Below are positions 21,328 to 33,300 of a stretch of DNA of 64,000 bases, piece after piece. The DNA is taken from contig JAZKJV010003378.1 in assembly GCA_037367405.1 (NCBI GenBank), positions 124,001 to 188,000 on the forward strand, written 5' to 3'. This DNA is from Ottelia alismoides. Lineage: Eukaryota; Streptophyta; Magnoliopsida; Alismatales; Hydrocharitaceae. The notes under the pieces were generated by a model that saw only the letters and a list, made by a program, of their open reading frames with translations, did not search any database and was not told the DNA's origin. The stretch's first letter is position 1. Each line of letters opens with the position of its first letter. A program made the translations under genes and the position numbers.

Positions 21328-24300
21328 GTGAGCTCATGGCTGTGCTAAATTCTTGGTTTCGTTTGGTCGTTCTGTTTTAGTAGAACGTTGAACGTTGCTG
21401 ATTGGGGTAACCTTTAAAATCCATTTGAGGTTTTGGCGGTTCAAGGAATATGTAGATTAGTTGTAAGTATTATCTTGCACATATTAGTTTTGTTTGATAA
21501 AGGTGTTTGACCCATAACATTACAGTTTGTAATGGCTCTGCCTTAGTTTTTTCTCATTCTATGCTTGATTTAATTCGATAATGATGTTTTGATTTCGGTA
21601 TTGGTTTGATATTGATTGGAACTTGTTATTTGATGGAAAAGGAGGAAATATTTTCACTAATGTTGTTTCATCGAACAAAGACTATACACACACAAGCATC
21701 TGGTATATTATGCATTAACTGCTCTGATTTCAAATAAAATTTAACTCGAACTCATGTAGATATTATTATTTGAAAGGAGGCTTGATCTAGGTGCATTTTG
21801 ATTTCGTCAAAAGTGTACATGTTTATATCCGTATTGTTTCAAAAATAGTATTGGATTCGATTAACAGCTGTAGTAGGTGTTTTAACATGAGTTTCCCCCC
21901 TCAATTTCTGCCCTTGCATCCTTGGTGGGATATGTGAAACTGGGCCGAGTCTAAGAATTATATACTACTAATGTGGGAAGTAAGTGGCGCAACAACTCTC
22001 CCAGTTTTTTTTTATTTTTTTATCTCTTCTTATATATTTATGCATGCAATATATGATTCTAGATAATTTCTTCCCAAACAAAGTAATTTGCATTGTTACC
22101 TTTTGTTTCAACCCTTGCATTATTGCCAGGGAATCAGCCAACTTATGTGCTGGCTGGTGTTATTTTGAAATCATACCATTTCTCATTTGCTAAGATCTTC
22201 CTTTCTCGTCGATTATTCTGCCAAAAAATAGCAAAGCCTTCTCTCACTATAAGTAGGGTCGGCTGCATAGATTCTTGCTCAAATTTGTGTTGAAAGATTT
22301 GACTATTTTTTGCGTTAGCTGTCGACTACCTAACACAACCTCTACATGGGGGGATTTGAACCCTAGTCTTTTGGGTAGTAGGCACACTGCATTACCACCA
22401 GACCATTTAAGTGGGTATTAGTTGATTATTCTACTCATAAACTTAATTCATCCTTTCTTTGTTGGCTGGCATAGTTGTGTTTAAATATCCATTCAAATCT
22501 TTTTTTCTCTTGGTCTGTGGAGCAGTTTTACTTGGTTCAACTCATACATGGTATACTTTATAATCAGGAATGGAGTATGGAGGTCTCCTGATGCAACTGT
22601 AACTCCTAGTGTTCATCTTCCCATGCGAAGTCACGAGGTTAAAAATAGGCAAGTATCTTTACTTGATAGTTTAATTACTAGAAACTTTCCTTTTCAGATA
22701 AATGTAAGTTTGTTTTCTCCACTCCAGTAATTTTTAGAAGTCCTGCATAGAGATACAAAAAATATTTCTTTTGAAAGTTAACAATGAATAATATGAAACA
22801 AACTTGTTCGATTTGTATAAAATCATATAGATTTGTTGTTTGAATAATCGGTCAATTTAAAAAGGATAAAAAATTTGATCCAATTTTGGTTTGAATATTT
22901 TGATATCTTTACCAAACAGAATTTTTTGTTTTCACAATCCATCGGAATTATAATATTGAACATCTTTGAAAACAACATGAATGCATGCATAGTATCGAAT
23001 ATACGTTCACTTGTAGGTTTCAACATGGTAATCAAGGGTAGCCCAAGACATAAAGTTCTATCTATATGGCATCATTTGAAAGATTGGACCATTTGGTGGT
23101 AGTTTTAAGCATTCAACCGATATTGGGACTATGTTGACAAGCCCAATCATGCACTTACATCATATATTATTTTACTTGAAAGGAAAAAAAGTGACCTCGC
23201 CTTGTTAGTGATCATACACTTAAAACATAAAATTTTTAAAGATGCAAAGCTGTATCCTTTCAGGAGGATGTCGCTTCGCGAGGCGAGGTCTAGGGTTTTT
23301 CGCGCGGCGGGGTCTGCGGCTCGCGATGGCGAGGTCTACGGCTCGCGAGGTCTTCAGCGCGAGCGGTCTTCGACGCGTGAGGGCTGCGGCGTGCGTGGTC
23401 TTCGGCGCGCGTTGGCGAGGTCTGCTGCGCTGGATGGCGAGGCGAGGTCTACGGCGAGCGTTTTCGAGGTGAGGTCTCGTGCGCACGATGGCGGGGCTCA
23501 TGCGTTGGCGAGGGCGGCGCGCATCCATGCTGGGGGCCGCGTGCCTTCGTCGCCGGGGCTTCGCGGCGCGGGTGATGCATTCGACGGAGCGCGACGAGCT
23601 TCTCAGGCCTTGGGGCCTGTCTGCTCGTGGTCGAGGGTCCCTCAGGGGGCATCCGATGGCGAAAGTCTGCGCCCCAGGCTTTGCTGGGGGTCTGATGGAG
23701 CTCGCAAGCATCCGGGGGGATGACGCTCGGGAGTGTTTGGACGCGGTTCTCTCGCGTGCTGAAGCCGCTGGGGGGGGGTTCCGGTTCTGGGGGCGCCGGC
23801 CTGGATGCAGGAGCAAGTCAGGCTGCCTGTGGGAGTTCTGAGGAGTGGTGCGTGGTGGAAGGTCGGCGCAGGCGGCATGAGGTCAGGGCTCCTGGGCAGG
23901 TCCGGGGGCCTCCGCTGCAATCTCCTTTCGGCAGGGGTTGCTTCCGGTGTGGTGCATTGGATCACTGGGCGAGGGCGTGCCGTGGGCCACTTTGCTGCTT
24001 TTCATGCCGGGGTTTCGGCCACTCTGGGCGGGCCTGCCCGTTGCTATTTCGCCCTGGCAGCATGTTGGTTGCTGAGGGTGCGGGGGACGGGGCACTCTTC
24101 TTGGCGACATCAGATGTGGGGTTTGTGTCGAAGGCGGCTTTCAAGGGTGATGTGGGGTAGATCTCTCCGTGGCGGGCACTGGCGAGGGGGCTTCAGGCGC
24201 AAGAGGAGTGAGCCTTACTGAGTGGGTCGACGGTTGGGGTGTTGCAGATGTATTGGCGGATGGTCCGGGACTCGGATGTCGCGGTTGTGCCGGCTCGGGT

Positions 24301-27300
24301 GGAGAGAGTTGTGCTCAGGGGTCTGCTGATGAGGGCGAGGTCGAAGGACCGCATCTCGAGCTTGCTGCAGGGTGTTGTTGTAGTTGACGCTGTAGAGTCC
24401 GCGGGACGTGATCCAGGGCAACCTGTCGACGTTCTGCTTCGGGTGAGGCCGGTTGGCGAGGCGAAGATGGGCTGGTGGGAGGTGGTGCTGGACGGCAGGA
24501 GGGTCTTGATTGAGCTGGTGGCCGCTGATGTCTGGTCGGCTTTACAGGGGGCCGGGTTGCGCAGGGGGGCATCTCGGTGCCCGAGTCTGCGTCGGGGGCT
24601 GGCGGTGGTGAGGCGGTTCGCCTTTGTGCCGCGCTGGTCCCGGAGGTGGGGGCACTGCCCGTGGAGGGGGGGCTATCTTGTGAGGGGGGCCGACCCTCCA
24701 ACGGGCTTCTTCCTCCTAAGCCGGTGGTTCACTTTGGTACCATCTTTGATGTGGGGGTTCCGAGGTCGGGTACTCTGCCTTGGGGTCCTGCGGGCATTGT
24801 TTTTAAAAAAGCGCCTCGAGGCGCTGAGGCGTACGCCTCGAGGCGTTTTTCTAGGAAAAACGCCTCGAGGCTATAGCCTCATGCAGTCTCAGTGAGGCTT
24901 AAGCCTCGAGGCTTATGAGGCGTGCCTCGAGGCGTAGCCTCATTTGTGTGCTGATTTTTTGAATTTTTTCTGCAATATTTTTTTCTTTTCTTTTTGATTG
25001 TGGGCTTTTCATCTTTCATAGACAAGTATGTTCAAGTCCTTAAGCTCACAATTCACTAAAATGCATTTTTTTAGTTTATTAAAGTATTGAGCTTATTTTT
25101 ACTTTGTTATACATGTTCTTTATATATCAACATGAACAAAAATTTGGATCTTGAGATATTAAATCTAATGCCTATACTCTTAGTATGCATCTTGTGTTAC
25201 ATCTAGCCCCTTTAGTAAATTTTATTCAAAACTTTAAATTTTGCAGAGAGTTACCTATTATTGTGCTTGCATATTCATATTTAGAGGAAAATTCGTCCCA
25301 AAGGCAAGTTTCTAAACTTATTACTCCTGTGCGGTCACGATTATTCTTTTTTGTTATGTACCGTAGGTAAGCCGCCTCTTCAAGAGGCGGCTTTGATTTT
25401 AGACAAAGCCGCCTCTTGAAGAGGCGACTCTCACTGATACGTAACATAAAAACTCTAGGGGGAAAGCCGCCTCTTGAAGAGGCGGCTTTGGTTTTAGCCA
25501 AAGTCGCCTTTTGAAGAGGCGGCTCTCAGTGGCATATAACACATAAAAACATTAAGGGCAAAGCCGCCTCTTGAAGAGGCGGCTTACCTACGGTACATAA
25601 CAAAAAAAATAATCGTGACCGCACAGGAGTAATAAGTTTAGAAACTTACCCCTGGGACGAATTTTCCTCTTCATATTTACTTGACTCCTTACTGATTTAG
25701 AGTCCAAAAAAGAGTGTTATATAACAACTTCGATGTTTAAACCATGATGTTAGCCTTGAAATGTCATGGAGTTATGTATTTACTCATAACTATTAAATTT
25801 CTAGAACTTGAAAATTGTAATTATGGTTAATTATGATGTTTTATGAAAAAATTTCTTCCATGAATGAGGCTTACGCCTCAATACGCCTCGAGGCTTACGC
25901 CTCGAGGCAATACTGGGAAAACGCCTCGATACGGCTCACGCTTTTTAAAACCTTGCCTGCGGGTGGAGCGGTTGGGGGTTCGGGTGTGGGGGAGGTGGCA
26001 GCTGTGTCCCTGAGGCTGGAGGGGGTGGTTGGAGGTTCGCCCGAGCCGGGGGGGGGGGTGGTCGTCGGGGAGCCGCTTGCGGGTGAGCAGTTTGGGGAGG
26101 GGCCGATCCTGCAGGCCGAGACGACATCGGCGGGTGGGTCGGTGGTGGGGGGGGGAGTCGTTGGCTCCTGCTGGCGTCGCTGATGGGTTGGGGGGCGTGG
26201 TGGGGGCTCCTCCCTTGCCTCTGGGAGCCTGTGTTGTGGTTGGGGGCAAGGGCTCTGGCCGACGGTTTGGTGTGGCATATGAGAGGGCGAGGGGCGGGAG
26301 GAGAAGGTTGGGGAAATTGGCAAGGGCGCTGTTGCGGGCGGCGTTGGCGGCGGGAGATGCGGGTGAGGCTGTCTGCGCGGGGGGCGGCAATCCTATTGAG
26401 GTGAGAAACCGCTTTGTTGCTCTTGATCGGGGAATGGCGCGACGTTTGGGGGTTATTCCTCCGTCGAAGATGGTTGATCGGTTGCCTAAATGAAGCTGCT
26501 GTCTCTTAATGTGAGGGGCTTGGGCCGGCCCGACAAGAGGCTCGGGGTGCAAAACTTGCTGAGAGAGGCTGGGGCAGATATCTTTATCCTTCAGGAGACA
26601 AAGCTGCAGTCTTTGAATGATCAGTTGCGGAGGGAGATGAGTAGGGGTGAGCTCTTTCAGGTTGCGGGGAAAGAGGCTGCGGGTGCTTCTGGAGGGCTTC
26701 TTACTGGCTGGCGGTCCGATTCTTTTGATATGTTGGGGACTTTCGCCTCCCGTTTTACTTTGTCGGTGAGGCTGCGTCATAGAGAGGATGGTCTTTGCTT
26801 GTTCGTCACTAACGTATACGGCCCGTGCCGGCAGGAGGATGGCAGACTGGCTGCTGACTTGGACGACCTAGCGCCTGAGGTGGGACATGGAGCTTGGATC
26901 ATTGGTGGGGATCTGAACGTCACCTTTTTCCCGGAGGACAGGCCGAGGGGGGGCGGGGGCTTGGATGCTGGGTCTGCTGATCTGACAGGTGGTTCGTTCT
27001 TTGGGCTTGTCAGTTGTGGACGCGGCCGGTTGCAGGTTCACTTGGAGGAATGCGAGGTCCAGGTCCAGACTCGACAGGTTTCTGTTGTCGGTTGAGGCGG
27101 GGGAGGCCTTCCCTTTGGCGAGGGCTTGGGCTCTTCCGAGGACGCTGTCTGATCATACACCGGTTCTTTGGTTTTCTGGGGAGGAGCGCGTGGCTCGGTT
27201 CTTTTTTCGTTTTGAGAGGAAGTGGCTATTGGAGGAGGGTTTTCGGCATCTGGTTTCTGAGCATTGGCGGGCGTTGTCCGTCTCGGGTTCGGCGATGTCG

Positions 27301-30300
27301 CGTTTTGCGGCAAAGCTGGACGCTCTTAGGAGGCTGTTGTTGACGTATGGGAAGGAGGTCGCCAGGAGGAGGAGGGCCAGCAGGGCTGAGGCGGAGGCGG
27401 GGATTAGCAGACTGGATGGGCTCGATGATGACCGGGGTTTGACTTCGGAGGAGGTGGAGGAGAGGGCTGCATGGTTGGAGGTTTTATATCAGGAGGACAG
27501 GAAAGAAGAGGTCCATTGGAGGCAGAGATCGCGGCAGAAGTGGTTGAGGGAGGGCGATGCTAACACTCGCTTCTTCCATTCGGTTGCTTCTGGAAGGAGG
27601 GGAAGGAGCTTCATGCATGAGTTGGAGGTGGAGGGTCAAAGGGTTTCAGAGGAGAGGAACATTGGGGTTGCCTTGCGGGAGCATTTTGTCAGGGCCTCGA
27701 GGAGGGTGAGGGGGGGGGGTTGGTTGGGGGTGGTCCGGACGGGGGTCGGGGTCGTTGACCGGTCAACATGCGGACTTGTTGGTGGCGGAGTTTTCGGAGA
27801 CGGAGGTTCGCAGGGCGGTCTGGGATTTAAATGCGGATGGGGCACCTGGCCCGGATGGTTTCTCTATTTCCTTTTACAGGGAGTTCTGGGAGCTGTTGAA
27901 GGGAGAAATTCTGGAGGTTCTGAATGAATTCAGGGATGGCAACAGGGGTTTTGAGAAGGTCAACAGGGCCTTGATTTTTCTTTTGCCCAAGAAAGAGACC
28001 CCAGTGGGGGTTGGAGACTACCGGCCTATATCGATCTCTAACGGCATCTATCTCATTGTGGCCAAGGTCTTGGCGAGCATGCTTAGAGCTGTTCTCTCGA
28101 GCGTGGTTCTTCCTTCACAGTCCGCGTTCATTCCTGGACGCTGTATGGCGGATGGTATTGTGACCGCATCGGAGATCAGTCGTGAATGGAAGAGATCTAG
28201 GAAGAAAGGTGCGATTTGGAAGATCGACTATGCGAAGGCCTATGATTGTGTCAGCTGGAAGTTCTTGTGGACAACGCTTGAGAAGAGGGGATTCCCACCT
28301 CTTTGGGTGGAGTGGGTTAAGAGGTGTGTCACTACGTGCTCTTGCTCGGTACTGGTCAATGACAGTCAGGAGGGTGGCTGGTTCCAACCGCAGAGGGGGG
28401 TGCGCCAGGGATGCCCCCTTGCTCCCCTTCTGTTTATTTTGGTTGCGGATTGTCTTGCAGTTTTATTTCAGCGGGCGGTTGAGGAGAGCTGGTGTGAGGG
28501 GTTCACAATGGGGGACATCTCCGTCCCGGTTCTGCAATATGCGGACGACACGTTGATTTTTTTGGGGGGGACGGAGGCACAGAACCACAATGCTGCTGTC
28601 CTGGTGGACGTGTTTGGATGTCTTTCTGGCTTGCAGATCAACAGACAGAAGTCTGTACTGGTAACTCTTGGGATGCAGGAGGACGAGAGTAACCGGTTAG
28701 CTGAGTGGGCGGGCTGCCCTTTGGGTGCATTGCCCATCTCCTACTTGGGGTTGCCTTTGGTCGACGGCAGACTGAGGAAGTCCGATTGGGACTGTGTTCT
28801 TCGGAGGTTGGAGGAGCGGATGGAGGGGTGGAAGGCTGTCACTTTGTCCAAGGGCGGGAAGCTTACCCTTCTCAAACATGTTCTTTCTGCCATTTCGATT
28901 TTCTTCTTCTCTACCCGCTTGATGCCTGTTGGGGTCAGAAAGAAGGTGGAGGCTTTGATGAGATCTTTCTTCTGGTCTAGTGGAAGGCAGGATAAGAAGG
29001 GGTTGTCCCTGGTGGCTTGGAGGGATCTTGCTCTACTCGTTTCCGAGGGTGGTTTGGGAGTCAGGGATGTGGAATGTATGAACAGGGCCTTGCTTGCAAA
29101 GTGGGTGGTGCGCATCTGGGGCTCATCGGACTTGCTGGTGTTGCGGCTGCTGAGGAAGATCTATGGGGTCTTGGGCGAGCTGGTGGCTGCGAGGCGGCGG
29201 CATGAGTCCTCGCTGTGGAGTGGGGTCCGTGCGGTCCTGCCGGGCATGAGGCCTTTCCTTCGGCCGCAGCTGGGTAATGGTCTTCTCTTCAGATTTTGGC
29301 ATGATGACTGGACGAGAGAGAGTCACTTGGCGCTCCGCTTCCCTAGATTGGTGGCGCTGGCTGTGGACAAGGGGGCGCGGGTGGCAAAGGTTGTGGACTC
29401 TGGGACTTGGTCTCCGAGGTTCACTGCGGTTCTGTCGGAGCAGAGGATGCATGACTTTTTGCAGCTGCTTGTGGAGATTCTTCCGGTCGGGGAGATGTCG
29501 GGGGAGCCGGACTGTTTTGAGTGGGTGGAAGGTAAGTTCTCGGTTAAGAAGGCGTACCGGCAGTTGTGTGGTGGTGTGATGGAGCGAGACGAGGATCTAT
29601 GCGTGGATTTGAAGATTATTTGGGCGGCAAAGTTCCCTACCATGGTAAAAGTGTTCCTCTGGTGCATGTGGCGAGGGCGTCTATGTGACAAGGTCAGAAG
29701 GGGTAGATTGTTGGGCACGACGGACTTTTGTTGTGACAGATGCATGGATGGCGTGGAAGACACGAATCACATCTTCTTCGGTTGCAGGATGTCGGTAGAC
29801 GTGTGGGTTTCCTTGGGGCTGCCATGGGTTCAGTCTTCCTGTGCGGATCTTTTTTGGGGATCTATTCGTGCGGTGGGGGCCGGGTCCACCGGTGATCTAT
29901 GCGTGGATTTGAAGATTATTTGGGCAGCAAAGATCCCTACCATGGTAAAAGTGTTCCTCTGGTGCCTGTGGCGAGGGCGTCTATGTGACAAGGTCAGAAG
30001 GGGTAGATTGTTGGGCACGATGGACGTTTGTTGTGACAGATGCATGGATGGCGTGGACGACGCGAATCACATCTTCTTCGGTTGCAGGCTGTCGGTAGAC
30101 GTGTGGGTTTCCTTGGGGCTGCCATGGGTTCAGTCTTCCTGTGCGGATCTTTTTTGGGGATCTATTCGTGCGGTGGGGGCCGGGTCCACCGGTGATGTTT
30201 CCAGAGCTTTTGCGGTGCTTTGGGCTATATGGCTTGGTAGAAATGATGCCATTTTCAATGGGCAGCGTTTTTACTATGAAAATGTTGTGGCACAATGTAA

Positions 30301-33300
30301 CGCTTTGTACAATTTCTGGGTATCCGACTGATGTAACCTTTTGCATATCAATGATATTTGTGGTGTGGTGACTCCCATCTTGGGAGTGCTCCCCCTAGTT
30401 TTTATTCAAAAAAAAAGTTGTATCCTTTCAACAACAAATCGTTCCCTTACATCAACTTGGTGATATCATCTATCATGTTTTTTGACCAAAAAAATATTTT
30501 CAACCATACATGATTTTTGTAATAACTGGGATGACCGGATGAATGGGTATTTTTGATCCAAAATGAATATTGACCTTATACCATTAGGAATTCCTAAAAA
30601 AATTAAAATCATTTAGATTGGGTGCCTACTCCCAACCAATCCATTTCCTGCAAGTGATTTTAGTGGGCTTCCATGAGTAGTGAGTACACATAGGATGCTT
30701 GACATAGTTCGAGATATCACGATATGTCACCAATATATCTGGTATCGACATGGGACCGATATCGGTACGATATGGCGAGAGCTGGGTGATGGGGCTAGCT
30801 TTGAGCTGGCAGATTTGCCGGGTCTCGGTGCCTCGGGTGGTCTTCTGACTGGTTGGTTGGATGAGAGGTTTGACTTGCTGGGGGTGACTACGACATCGTC
30901 CTGCTTGTCGGTGAGCTTGAGAAGGAAGGGCGGATGGTCTTCAACTTTTGGTCACGAACATCTATGGGCCGACTGGGCCTGACAGAGGATCCCTGACCGA
31001 GGAGGTGGAGGCACTTGGCGGGACGTGAGGTCGTGCTATAGATTGGATCTTGCTGTCCTCCGCGGCGGTGGAGGATTTTCCTTTGGCTCGAGCGTGGGCT
31101 TTGCCTCAGGCGTACTCAGATCATACCCCCATTCTTTGGTCGTCTGGTGAAGATGGGCGTCAGAGATTCACTTTCCGGTTCGAGCGTTCTTGGCTCCTGG
31201 AGGATGGTTTTAGAGATATGGTGGCCGAGCAATGGAGAGGTTGTTTGACGGTCACTCGGTTTGCGACTAAATTGAAGGTCCTCAGAGCTTTCCTAACAAC
31301 TTACGACAGAGAGGTTAGGGCTCGTTGGTGGGCCAGGCAGGGTGAAGCAACGGTGGGAGTTGCAAGGTTGGATGGCCTGGATGACGAGAGGGGATTGAAT
31401 CAGGAGGCGGAGAGGCTGAGGTTGCTGGAGGAGATCATGCTGGAGGACAAAAAAGAGAAGGTTCAATGGAAGCAGAGGTCTAGGCAGAGGTGGTTGAAGG
31501 AGGGAGATGCCAATACCAGGTTCTTTCACTCGATGGCGTCTGGGCGAAGGAGAATGAACTTCTTGCATGAGATTGAGGTTGGGGGTGCCAAGATATCGGG
31601 GGAGGACCAGATTGGTGCTGCTTTGCGGAATCACTTTGTGGAGTGCACGCGTAGGGGGCAGGGTGGTGATGGCTGGGGTTGGGCGGGTGTTGGTACGGGT
31701 TCGGTGAATGTGGGGCAGGTGGAGTTGTTGGTAGCTGAGTTATCTGAGGAGGAGGTGAAGCGGGCGGTGTGGGGCCTGAATGCAGATGGGTCTCCCGGCC
31801 CTGATGGTTTTCCCGTCCTGTTCTACCGGGAGTATTGGGATCTTTTGAAGGAGGATTTATTGGAGGTTATTGGCGAGTTCAGAGACAGTGACAGAGGTTT
31901 CGAGAAGGTCAATCGAGCGTTGATTTTTGTCCTTCCAAAGAAGGTGAATCCAACATCGGTGGTGGACTTTAGGCCTATTTCTATTTCCAATGCTATATAC
32001 CTGGTGGTGGCAAAGGTTCTGGTGAACATGCTCAAGGTGGTGTTGGACTCGCTAGTGCTTGAGGGGCTGTCGGCCTTTGTTCCGGGCAGGCATATGGCCG
32101 ACAGTCTTGTCGTGGCATCGGAAATCCACCTTGATTGGAAGCGCGCGAAGAAAAAGGGGGCTCTTTGGAAGATTGATTATGCCAAAGCTTATGACCGCGT
32201 CCGTTGGAAGTTCATATGGACTTCCCTTAGGCATAGGGGGGTTCCCTGAGTTGTGGGTTCAGTGGATGAAGAGATGTATCACTACTTCCTCTTTCTCAGT
32301 TCTGGTTAATGGCAAGCCTGAGGGTGGTTTCTTTCAGCCTCAGCGAGGTATCCGCCAGGGCTGCCCGCTGGCTCCTATGCTTTTTGTCCTTGTGGCGGAC
32401 TGTTTGGCGGTTCTATTGAAGCGAGCGGTGGAGGATGAGTGGTACGAGGGCTTCCGTCTGTTGGATATCTCTGTCCCTTTGCTTCAATATGCCTGATGAT
32501 ACGATCATCTTTCTGGGGGGGGGGTCGGAGGACCAGAATCATAATGCTATTTGACCGGTGGACATCTTTGGCAGCCTATTTGGGCTTCAGATCAACGAGC
32601 AGAAGTCGGCGGTGGTTACCTTTGGACTAGATGTTACCGAGGCTGGCAGGGTCGCTGGTTGGGCGAGATGTCCCCTGAGGAGTCTCCCTTTGTCTTACTT
32701 GGGTCTACCGTTAGTGGATGGCAGACTTCGGAAGTCTGACTGGGACAAGGTTCTGCACATAATGGAGGAGAGATTGGCTAGTTGGAAGGCGACCACTTTA
32801 TCGAGGGGAGGGAAGTTGACCCTCCTAAAGCATGTTCTTACAGCTATTCCGGTGTTCTTCTATTCTACTAGGTTGATGTCGGTTGGGGTCAGAGCAAAGG
32901 TTGAATCTCTCATGAGGTCCTTGTGGTCGGATGGGAAGCAACAGAGGCGCGACTTGCACCTGGTTGGCTGGGGTGATGTTACGAAGATGATTTCTGATAG
33001 GGGTCTTGGGGTTCGTGATGTGAAAATCATGAATAAAGCATTGTTGACCAAGTGGGTGATTAAGATTTGGGGACCTTCATCCTCGTTGGCGGCAAGAATT
33101 TTGAGATCAATTTATGGTGTAAAAGGTAAGTTGAGTGCGGTTAGGAGGAGATGCGAATCTCCCTTTTGGGCTGGGATCCGGGCCGTCTTGCCGTGTGTTA
33201 TTCCTAATCTGCACTTGAGGCTCGGGAATGGTCACGTTTTCAGATTTTGGCTTGATGACTGGACAGGGGAAGGTCCTCTGGGGATCCGTTTCCCTAGACT

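Larger units (their letters stand above)
23479..26493 (+). pseudogene. L1-1 ORF1 (CCHC nucleic-acid-binding protein), interrupted
   Basis: ORF1 of plant L1 elements coats the LINE RNA. One frame (codon starts at positions equal to 2 modulo 3) runs through 23720-24160 and 24239-24794. After subtracting the hAT plus one TSD, it continues in the same register through 25956-26493. It carries two knuckles with C-X2-C-X4-H-X4-C spacing, [14 protein letters not shown] at 23939-23980 and [14 protein letters not shown] at 23996-24037. In-frame stops are at 24158 (TAG) and 24209 (TGA). The frame ends at TGA 26491-26493, overlapping the ORF2 ATG. Where it starts is uncertain; 23479 is a convenient limit, not a proven start. 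Confidence 0.7.
23263..30418 (+). mobile_element. L1-1: full-length L1-type LINE
   Basis: The element is bounded by TGTATCCTTTCA at 23251-23262 and 30419-30430, a perfect 12-bp TSD that extends with one mismatch. It ends with TTCAAAAAAAAAG, a short A tail. It is GC-rich, unlike its surroundings. Inside are a GC-rich leader, an ORF1 with two CCHC knuckles and an ORF2 with endonuclease, reverse transcriptase and C-terminal zinc-finger regions. A 1,161-bp hAT interrupts ORF1. Without it the element is about 6.0 kb, a normal plant L1 length. Frameshifts and stops in both ORFs make it inactive today. Confidence 0.9.

Noticed and set aside
22317..22405. tRNA-like A and B boxes on the minus strand, possible tRNA gene
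   Set aside because: No cloverleaf with acceptor stem can be formed. The boxes sit at the 5' end of a SINE with a TSD and LINE-like tail.
23339..23700. GC-rich CGAGGTCT repeats as a possible CpG-island promoter of a host gene
   Set aside because: They lie within the L1-1 TSDs and form its 5' leader.
23220..24701. Long open frames on the minus strand over GC-rich L1-1 (for example 23220-23816)
   Set aside because: They are arginine/proline-rich, without domains, and mirror the ORF1 strand. GC-rich DNA has few stops.
25369..25585. Five regularly recurring palindromes, superficially like a CRISPR array or rho-independent terminators
   Set aside because: Spacing is irregular, copies are partly degraded, and all lie within the inverted repeats of a plant MITE with its own TSD. 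No cas genes or bacterial context.
25878..26780. 300-codon minus-strand frame
   Set aside because: Proline/threonine-rich shadow of ORF1 and the ORF2 start of L1-1, and it crosses the hAT border.
26490..30331. Viral or pararetroviral polymerase
   Set aside because: The APE-type endonuclease precedes RT, there are no movement or coat domains, and the TSD and A tail are those of an L1 LINE.
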